This document shows positions 57,120 through 64,000 of a DNA stretch of 64,000 bases, one piece after another (position 1 is the first letter of the stretch; the number at the start of each line of letters is the position of its first letter). This DNA is from Odiellus spinosus. Taxonomy: Eukaryota > Arthropoda > Arachnida > Opiliones > Phalangiidae. Location: assembly GCA_963920705.1 (NCBI GenBank), contig OY987226.1, forward strand, positions 2,606,501 through 2,670,500, written 5' to 3'. The notes beneath the pieces were generated by a model, which saw only the letters and a program-made list of their open reading frames with translations, was not told where the DNA came from and ran no database searches. The position numbers and the translations under genes are program-made.

Positions 57120-57562
57120 TAGATCGAAATGTCAGTTACGACAACTTTTCTTCAAAACCGCGTCTACGTGACGCGTAAAGAGAGAGAGTTCGAATTATAA
57201 TATTTACACCGAAGCAAAATGAGGCAGAATTTTGGGTAAAAGATGGACCCATAAGCCAAGCTTAAAGCGGACGAGAGACGAGTGGGCGGTATTGAGTACG
57301 TATCAACCATCTGTCTGCTCCAGATTTTTTTGGGTTTCCTAGCTCGCGATATCTCGTAATTAGCGTTCATACTTGAAGGAAAGAAAGAAGACATCTAGTG
57401 ACCTCTGACCCCCTTACCAGCCCGTCTTAATAGTTTGGCCCCGGATCGTCTTGTCCTCCCATTTCAATGTCACTCGCGTTTCCGGTTTCCTTCCATGGTA
57501 TATACGTTGATCTTGTCCGCCTATTAAAGGATGACAAGCAACAAAATTTCACTGACAATTAA
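57120..57562. other. No gene recognised
   Basis: Mixed DNA without repeat match. Confidence 0.4.
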
Positions 57563-57845
57563 GCCGCGTTCATACTAGGCCTTGGAATCGATTTAAATCG
57601 TTTCAAAACGTTGCACTAGAGTAGTGTGAACGGGAATCGTTCTTTTATCGAATCGATTTGATTCGATTTCTCGAAACTGCTTCGGGAACCAGTTTCGTAC
57701 CGATTCGGCTGGTTTCAACAACCGATAGATGAAGCTACGATAAATCGATTTATAAAGATAACGTGTGAACGCAAGACGCTTAAAACGATTCCTGGTGATT
57801 CGAATAGCCGGTTTGATTTCACCGTTTCAAATCGATTAAGTAAAA
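57563..57845 (+). mobile_element. MITE-like element, GCGTTCATACTAG family, long form
   Basis: GCCGCGTTCATACTAGGC, GAATCGATTTAAATCG, TTTCGTACCGATTCGGCTGG, CAACCGATAGATGAAGCTAC and CGTGTGAACGCAAGACGC, in the order of the copy at 2,370-2,650. Best-preserved plus-strand copy. Non-coding. Confidence 0.78.
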
Positions 57846-57921
57846 GTGCAGTGGTAATGCAAATTTTCGCACTAATTTATCCCTAAATCTCACTATATTT
57901 CCGATCGCGACGCCACTTGTA

Positions 57922-57946
57922 GGGATCTATTTCAAATAGATCCCCC
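57922..57946. repeat. Short perfect hairpin
   Basis: GGGATCTATTT, one C, AAATAGATCCC: 11-bp arms with a one-base centre. Isolated. No T-run follows and no gene precedes it. Confidence 0.75.
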
Positions 57947-58577
57947 TAACAAAATTGCACTTTGACCTTTCAATTTGCAATATATTTGCTTTGCCATTTT
58001 GCTGGTAGAAAACCTGTTTTAGAGTTGTTTTTCTGCTCTATATTTTGAGCATAAAGTTTTTTTGTATTTATTTGCGTGTTACCCTTTAAAATTAGATAGT
58101 GACAGTGTCATTTAGACGCGCTAGTGCTGTTTCTAGACGGTGGTTAGTCCCATTGAAAATCGCGTCTCTAATAGTTCGTCGCGTACTGGTATATAAGAAC
58201 TTACATACCTATTACGTACATACCGTATAGGTTCTCCTAACTCGCTTCGCTATACTGACTCTTGTCAAGTTAGGTGATATTTTGGGCCGTGTTTGACGGG
58301 GGATTTTCTCGTTATTCGTTTTATTTTATTTATTTATTTATAGGTTGTGTAGAAATTTGTGGTATTACCATAAATGGGCTTCGAAGACTAGCTTTTTCGA
58401 ACTGTAAAAATATACAAGGTAGAATGCGAACTTAGATGAAGTATATATGTTAACTTATGGCATAATACACTCAATTTAACTATCAATATAAAATATCAAT
58501 CGAAATTTTATGTTTTAAATGAACCAATCAACCCTGAAAACAACCCTTGATGCATCCCAGAATTATAAAATATGAAT
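57947..58577. other. No gene recognised
   Basis: AT-rich. TTATTTATTTATTTATAGG near 58,327 is a simple tetranucleotide repeat. Confidence 0.4.
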
Positions 58578-58584
58578 GTTTTAT

Positions 58585-58921
58585 CAGAAGTAGATGAAAC
58601 CCTCCTTTGAAGTCTACTACTCTAATGTTCGATATAGCGCTCCTCTGTGTATGGGTAAAATTCACAATTTTTCGAGATCGGAGGGGTCCTACTTCATACC
58701 CCCCTGTCTACGGAAAATTGGAAATTCTCTCTCTCCACAAACGACGACGTTTTTTGACGAACTCCGAGGCTGCTAGAGATATTCGCTCGACGAACTCCCG
58801 CTCCGAAAATATCTACCGTTAGGAGGCGTACGAATCGCGCCTTTTGAGAATAACCCATACAGAGAGGGGTAGACAAAACCCGGGAGTAATAGACTTCAAA
58901 GGAGGGTTTCATCGGCTTCTG
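58585..58921 (-). mobile_element. CAGAAG-family MITE, copy 12, apparent recombinant
   Basis: 337 bp, both tips intact, but the flanks GTTTTAT and TCAATAT do not match (3 of 7). The first arm has subfamily I markers (GTAGATG tip, GATCGGAG, ATACCCCCC). The other arm has subfamily II markers (CCTTTTGAGAATAACCC, ACCCGGGAG). Confidence 0.93.
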
Positions 58922-59351
58922 TCAATATCCATTTAGAGTTCATGAAAAATACGTTACAGTCTCACTTGAAGAACAGTTTTCATACTTGTGAAAGCTGACG
59001 CGGATTGTTACACAATGTTAAACCTTATTGAGAAAAGAGTCCTTGTTCCAAACTATAAATGGAGCCTGTTACGTATATTTTTTTTTTTTTTTTTTTGTCA
59101 AACTTATAATGTCTGCTGGAAAGATACCACCAATCTGGTAGAAGTGCTGTTACAAAAAGATGCCAAGGGGTATCCCGAGTAGGTGTCTTAAGTACCGCCA
59201 TTTTTTCTTACAAGGAAAAGAAATTCCGTAGTTTATTTTTATCCGCTAAGAGGTCTTTTATGTCTGGGGACAAATTGGTCAACTCCCTATATCCGAAAAA
59301 AAACTCATTTTAAAGACCACGTGAATTGCTTTTTAAATTTAGGGAAGCTTT
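58922..59351. other. No gene recognised; poly-T tract
   Basis: AGAGTTCATGAAAAATACG at 58,934 resembles the inverse of the left end of the repeat starting at 59,352, so it may be a remnant. A T-run of about 18 lies at 59,079-59,096. Confidence 0.4.
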
Positions 59352-59645
59352 TAAAGTGAGGCTTTCATGGATTTTTCACGAACTCCAAATGGAAATTGAG
59401 TCATATTTTCGGAAAGATCGTTAAAAAACGATTCGAAATATATATACATATGTCATAGAACAAAATGACCATAACAGTAAAAATATATATTTTAAAGTAA
59501 AAATTCATCTCAATATTACGTCATCAATTTGGTCACGTGATTTTGCAATTGTTGAGAGGCTACAGTTAATTCTCGCGTGTTCTGGCACCATATGATAAGA
59601 TTACTTTCGCGCGACCTTTTTCGTAAAAGTACTTAATCCAGAAAG
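59352..59645 (+). mobile_element. CRE/E-box-bearing dispersed repeat, longest copy
   Basis: Begins TTAAAGTGAGGCTTTCATGG, then ACGAACTCCAAATGGAAATT, TTTCGGAAAGATCGTTAAAA, ATATATACATATGTCATAGA, TTACGTCATCAATTTGGTCA, CGTGATTTTGC, and ends near GTAAAAGTACTTAATCC. The TTAA at the left may be a target site. The right boundary is uncertain. Non-coding. Confidence 0.8.
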
Positions 59646-59699
59646 TCCTAAATTTTTGTTTATCTGAATTTACAAATTGCATCTGAAAAATTATGAATA

Positions 59700-60365
59700 A
59701 CTGAAGATGTTGATCAATATCTGTTTGAATGTCGATCAATATATATTTGGATATCGATCGAAATCTATTTGAATGTCGATCAATATTTATATGAATGACG
59801 ATCAATATCTATTTGAATGTCGATCAATATCTATTTGAATCTCGATCAATATCTATTTGAATGTCGATCAATATCTATTTGAATGTCAATCGAGATCTAT
59901 TTGAATGTCGATCAATATCTATTTGAATGTCGATCAATATCTATTTGAATGTCGATCAATATCTATTTGGATGTAGATCAAAATCTATTTGAATATCGAT
60001 CAATATCTATTTGAATATCGATCAATATCTATTTGAATATCGATCAATATCTATTTGAATGTCGATCGAGATCTATTTGAATGTCGATCGAGATCTATTT
60101 GAATGTCGATCGAGATGTATTTGAATGTCGATCGAGATCTATTTGAATGTCGATCGAGATCTATTTGAATGTCGATCGAGATCTATTTGAATGTCGATCG
60201 AGATCTATTTGAATGTCGATCAATATCTATTTGAATGTCGATCGAGATCTATTTGAATGTCGATCGAGATCTATTTGAATGTCGATCAATATCTATTTGA
60301 ATGTCGATCGATATCTATTTGAATATTGATCAATATCTAAATGGTGTTGGTCAATATCTATTTTA
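59700..60365. repeat. 22-bp GTCGATCAATATCTATTTGAAT minisatellite
   Basis: About 30 units of 22 bp. Two main variants, GATCAATATC and GATCGAGATC, occur in runs (the GAGATC type dominates 60,060-60,270). Units outside 59,800-60,310 are more diverged. Reverse open frames rich in Asp-Ile-Asp are artefacts. Confidence 0.95.
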
Positions 60366-60874
60366 TATTGATCTTTGACCTGAAAGAGGTCGGGCGTATC
60401 ATGTGGACTTTTAAGCGAGCTATAGGTTAAGGTAGGGCGGGGAGGGCCATTATCCCGGGCCAAAAAGAAGATCACGAGACCGCGCCATTAAGAGCGTTCT
60501 GGGTAATAAAACTTAATTTGAGCGTCTTTAAGATGGGCCCCGATTAAGGGCGGCCCGCTCCCTGGGCCAAAAGGATTTCCACAAAAATCCTTTTTTTATA
60601 TATATGATTTTCATCTCTCTTTTAGATGGGATTTATATATGTATAATTTATAAACATAGGCTATTTCTTCTTTTAAAATTAGTGGCTAGAGTATTTTTTT
60701 TTTTTTTTGGTTTTTCGTTTTGCTAGACAAGTTTTTTTTTTTAATTAAATATTTAATGAGAATGAGATTAGATTTGTGATTTTATTAAATTGGATTATGG
60801 TGCGTAATGATTTAATATATCATATTTTAAGGACCACCTACGCGGGTGTCAAACTGCATTTTGGGTAATCTAAT
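60366..60874. other. No gene recognised
   Basis: A GC-richer patch (60,385-60,590) is followed by AT-rich DNA with poly-T runs at 60,692-60,707 and 60,731-60,740. Nothing recognised. Confidence 0.4.
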
Positions 60875-60878
60875 TTAA

Positions 60879-61534
60879 AGGGATAATGAAACCAAAAATT
60901 ATTAATTTTGTATCGAGTTATATTTCGTTAAAATTTGACGTTCTAATTAAGATATGGCTTTCCAGTGTTTAAAAAAACCTTAGGCCTCGCAAGGTTTAGC
61001 ATATTTGTTGGCAACTAACGTGATACGCAGCTCTGGATATTCCAAGATCGTTTTTAGGAAACAAATCTAGACCATGCCCATAATTAAATAACTTTGTTTG
61101 TAAATAATTTAACTTTTGGATTACACCTATCAGAAGTAGATGAAACCCTCCTTTGAAGTCTACTACTCTAATGTTCGATATAGCGCGCCTCTCTGTATGG
61201 GTAAAATTCCCAATTTTACGAGATCGGAGGGGTCCTACTTCATACCCCCTGTCTACGGAAAATTGGAAATTCTCTCTCTCTCTCCACAAACTGCGACGTT
61301 TTTTTGACGAACTTCAAGGCTGTTAGAGATATTCGCTCGACGAACTCCCGCTCCGAAAATATCTACCGTTAGGAGGCGTACGAATCGCGCTTTTTGAAAC
61401 TAACCCATACAGAGACGGGTAGACAAGACCAGGGAGTAATAGACTTCAAAGGAGGGTTTCATCGGCTTCTGCACCTATTTAAACGATAAGGAATCGATAA
61501 TAAAAATCATCTGTTGTTAGGTTACATTCTCCCT
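60879..61534. mobile_element. TTAA-flanked element interrupted by MITE copy 13
   Basis: The left tip AGGGATAATGAAACC follows TTAA at 60,875-60,878. The right tip GGTTACATTCTCCCT precedes TTAA at 61,535-61,538. The right arm reads TTTTGGATTACACCTAT, then MITE copy 13, then CACCTATTTAAACGATAAGG, the same sequence as in the arms at 36,000 and 47,005. Left and right arms are not obviously complementary, so pairing the two tips as one element is tentative. Confidence 0.6.
61131..61471 (-). mobile_element. CAGAAG-family MITE, copy 13, nested insertion
   Basis: 341 bp, perfect duplication CACCTAT (61,124-61,130 and 61,472-61,478). Subfamily I. Expanded CT tract (CTCTCTCTCTCC) and several private substitutions (ACTTCAAGGCTGTTAG, CTGCGACG). 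Confidence 0.95.
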
Positions 61535-61538
61535 TTAA

Positions 61539-61992
61539 AAATAACGTATTATAGTTTAGTATCCCTTTAAATTTAAAAAATGTATAGAATTTCCAAATTG
61601 CGTTTCCCCAATTCTTAAAATACTATTTAAATTGGATTTTTCTAAGAGGAACATAGAAATCGCGGGGTCGGGTGTCAAAATGCTTTTTTAGAAAGAAAAC
61701 GCCTTACGGGTTAGTAAAGCTAGAGCGCCAACGACGTCGGTTGAAAAGTAAAACACGATTAGAAAAAAAAAACTTTAAATACTTTCAGAATCAATTTTAG
61801 TTTTCAGTGAGAATAAGCGTACACTCATTCCTATATCTGATAGAAATAATTACATAGAGATGAATAGTAGACCAAGTTTCGTAGCTGTTGTAAACTCAAG
61901 ACTAAATTTGAATAGCTGACGACAGCTCCGGTAAACAAGGACACAAAACCTTGTCCCTCTAAAATTCTTGGATTAGATTGGGGGAATATATA
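61539..61992. other. No gene recognised
   Basis: AT-rich sequence. Nothing recognised. Confidence 0.4.
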
Positions 61993-61994
61993 TA

Positions 61995-62181
61995 CAGGGT
62001 GTTTTTGAAACGTATTTTTATACGTTCTGATTTAAATATTATTTATTTTCATTTGGAAATTAATTAGTGTAGTGTCTCCTTGTACATTTGGCGCAAAATC
62101 AATTTGACAAAGCCCGAATCGAGTCAGCAGTTACGTCACTACTTCAAACAAATTGGCGCTAGACATTTCATAATCACCCTG
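61995..62181. mobile_element. TA-flanked CAGGGTG...CACCCTG element
   Basis: 187 bp with 7-bp inverted ends CAGGGTG / CACCCTG between TA at 61,993-61,994 and 62,182-62,183. TA target and CAGGGTG tips recall mariner-type elements. The short match and single copy leave this tentative. Non-coding. Confidence 0.5.
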
Positions 62182-62183
62182 TA

Positions 62184-62510
62184 CTTCGTGGCCCGGGCGT
62201 TCTTGGCGTATTTCGCGTCACCATGTCCACTCTCAGATAAGCGCCAGTTTCGAGGGTGGAGTCTAAAATGAATTTCTTGTACCTTGATAAAAAAAAATTA
62301 TGGGATGCCCCTTGACTGCTCTTCCGTGACATATTTGCCGCAAATATTATTGATGGGTTTTTCACAAACACTGATAAGAATTATAATTAACTTTGTTACC
62401 CTACTTTTAAAAACATTAATATTTCCAGGTATTACAAAAAACTGAATTTGTTTCCCCTTTATGATTGATCAAATATGGTTCTTCCATTACCATTCTTGTG
62501 GACTTTATTC
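62184..62510. other. No gene recognised
   Basis: Mixed DNA, nothing recognised. Confidence 0.4.
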
Positions 62511-62514
62511 TTAA

Positions 62515-62948
62515 AGGGAGAATGCAACCTAATTACAAGTGATTTTTTATCGATTCCTTATTGTTTAAATAGGCCTAATCCACCGATAAAAAGTTTACAA
62601 TACAAATATTAAACTAGAAATAAATTTAAAACTTACCCTGAAAATAGGCTTAACGGGATTCATGGAGATCCGGAATCGCGTCCGTGTAAGGTATAGCGAC
62701 CAATGAGCGAAGGCCCGTCGTTCACGCGAGATCTCCGCGAGACTTACGTCGCGCGCGATTGGTCGCTAGACCTTACACGCGAGGAAATCAGGAGCTCCAT
62801 GAATCTCACTAAGCCTATTTTCAGGGTAAGTTTTAAATTTATTTCTAGTTTAATATTTGTTTGTAAATTTTTTAAATAGTGGATTAGGCCTATTTAAACA
62901 ATAAGGAATCGATAAAAAAATCACTTGTTGTTAGGTTGCATCCTCCCT
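62515..62948 (+). mobile_element. TTAA-flanked near-palindromic element, second complete copy
   Basis: 434 bp between TTAA at 62,511-62,514 and 62,949-62,952. Nearly identical to 46,630-47,065 and in the same orientation, with few differences (TATAGCGACC, GCATCCTCCC). The close match suggests recent activity or conversion. Confidence 0.95.
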
Positions 62949-62952
62949 TTAA

Positions 62953-63424
62953 CGCGGGTTTTCTCAATCCTAGCTCATTTCTGATTGGATGTTCCTTTAG
63001 GATCCAAAACATAACTCCGCGTATATGTGTATTGGAATCCTTTTCATCGTTTGGATATATATAATACGGGGCTAGCAAGCTGCAATCCAACTTTCGTTAA
63101 TTTGAACCAGCACGTCCGCTTTGGAGTGCTTTCATTAAGAATATATATCATATATATAAAGATAGAACAAAAGAGACGGGGGATACTCACTTCAACCTCG
63201 AATTACTAGCAAACGCGAAGCTATAGGCTGCCTTTTATATCTATAAGTTAATTAATTATAGAGATAACTCGTTAACCCGCCTTTGCGCGTAGTGCCAACT
63301 CAAAATGGAAATTGACAATAGACTCTCTTTATAATTAAAACGTTGACGTACGTATATTTAGATATATTCCAAATCCCTTTGACTTTTCAGAGCGTTTAAA
63401 GTTTAGACACGCGACTGCTGACTC
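62953..63424. other. No gene recognised
   Basis: AT-rich, with an ATATATAT tract near 63,143-63,158. Nothing recognised. Confidence 0.4.
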
Positions 63425-63545
63425 TATTCGCGCCTATTTAATTTGATCTCGCGCCAATCTCGCGCCTTTTTAATTTGATCTTGCGCCAATCTCGCGCCTT
63501 TTTAATTTGATCTCGCGCCAATCTCGCGAATTTAATCACGAGAAA
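63425..63545. repeat. 32-bp tandem repeat, about three copies
   Basis: Unit TTTTTAATTTGATCTCGCGC then CAATCTCGCGCC. Two CTCGCGCC motifs per unit. Copies differ by one or two bases. Confidence 0.9.
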
Positions 63546-63594
63546 TTGAAAAAAATCCACGAGGGTGTTTTTTACATGCGCAAATTAAAGATCC

Positions 63595-63715
63595 TCGCGC
63601 GCACTCGAGGTGCCACCTACGTCAGAGTGTAACCATGGCAACGCTCGCGCCAAAAACGCGCGCGCTTCGTTAAGCCTTTTTTGAAACGAAATTATTCTGG
63701 AATTAGGCTTAACGT
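63595..63715 (-). repeat. GC-rich dispersed repeat with an X-box-like palindrome
   Basis: Inverse copy of 48,010-48,110 (AACGCTCGCGCCAAAAACGC, GGAATTAGGCTTAACG). It contains GTAACCATGGCAAC at 63,629-63,642, close to the palindromic RFX X-box consensus GTTGCCATGGCAAC. Confidence 0.65.
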
Positions 63716-64000
63716 AAAAGCCACCAAAAAGAGGTATAGGCGTGTAAAAATGAATCCATTTTATCGGTAATAGCAAGAATAATATCCCTTAGGCTTCGGT
63801 AAGTCGTTTTATTATAGTTATTCTTTGTTTATAATTAAATATCAATTAACTGGTCTAATTTGGATTCTCAAACCCTGATTTCGTGGTCTCTTTAAAATGA
63901 ACTGAAATCACTACAAAATCCTAAAACACGCTCTTCAAATTCCAATTCATATCGAAGCCACTCATCTACTTGTCTATACGTTAAGGGGTTATAACATTTA
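63716..64000. other. No gene recognised
   Basis: AT-rich sequence running off the window. Confidence 0.4.

Noticed and set aside
3538..61289. Recurrent peptides starting Met-Lys-Pro-Ser-Phe-Glu or Met-Lys-Ser-Thr-Thr at many loci
   Set aside because: These are the tips and arms of the CAGAAG MITE. ATGAAACCC occurs at both ends, frames occur on both strands, and indels shift them between copies. Not transposase-like.
3649..61471. Assignment of the CAGAAG MITE to hAT
   Set aside because: hAT elements make 8-bp duplications, whereas ten copies here give exactly 7 bp. The superfamily is left open.
1..64000. tRNA or rRNA genes
   Set aside because: No cloverleaf with A/B boxes and no conserved rRNA segment was recognised by eye. 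A covariance-model search would be decisive.

Overview
The window looks like AT-rich nuclear DNA from an animal, probably an invertebrate. It has no operons, no compact coding, many short inverted-repeat transposons and several minisatellites. I cannot name the species. I find no convincing protein-coding gene, rRNA or tRNA on either strand. The open frames present (60-140 codons) are by-products of repeats or unsupported. A distant exon or UTR cannot be excluded.

Layout: 1-13,805 holds a 31-bp minisatellite, several diverged MITE-like elements with GCGTTCANACTAG ends, three copies of a ~338-bp MITE, a 19-bp minisatellite and an unexplained GC-richer patch. 13,806-26,868 is one continuous 13-kb satellite. 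It is built from a 14-bp C-rich unit (GTGTCACCCCTACC) nested in ~195-bp units, which are themselves arranged in higher-order repeats of 333 and 599 bp. 26,889-64,000 is a mosaic of dispersed elements and further minisatellites (40, 11, 20, 22 and 32 bp units).

The clearest mobile family is a 337-341 bp element with CAGAAG...CTTCTG ends. Thirteen copies are present and ten have perfect 7-bp target duplications. A second, unrelated family (CAAGRAGGATCAGA ends, two copies) also makes 7-bp duplications. Other families are: near-palindromic foldback elements flanked by TTAA with AGGGAGAATG ends; a CAGGGTTGCCA-ended element flanked by TTA and filled with 40-bp subrepeats; two different TA-flanked elements; a ~500-bp family with three copies; and a family carrying conserved CRE-like and GTCACGTGAY motifs.

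No transposase or reverse transcriptase is visible, so every element here appears non-autonomous. Nested insertions give a partial relative chronology. One MITE copy looks like a recombinant between two subfamilies. Boundaries and periods were read by eye. Superfamily assignments and any function are inference.
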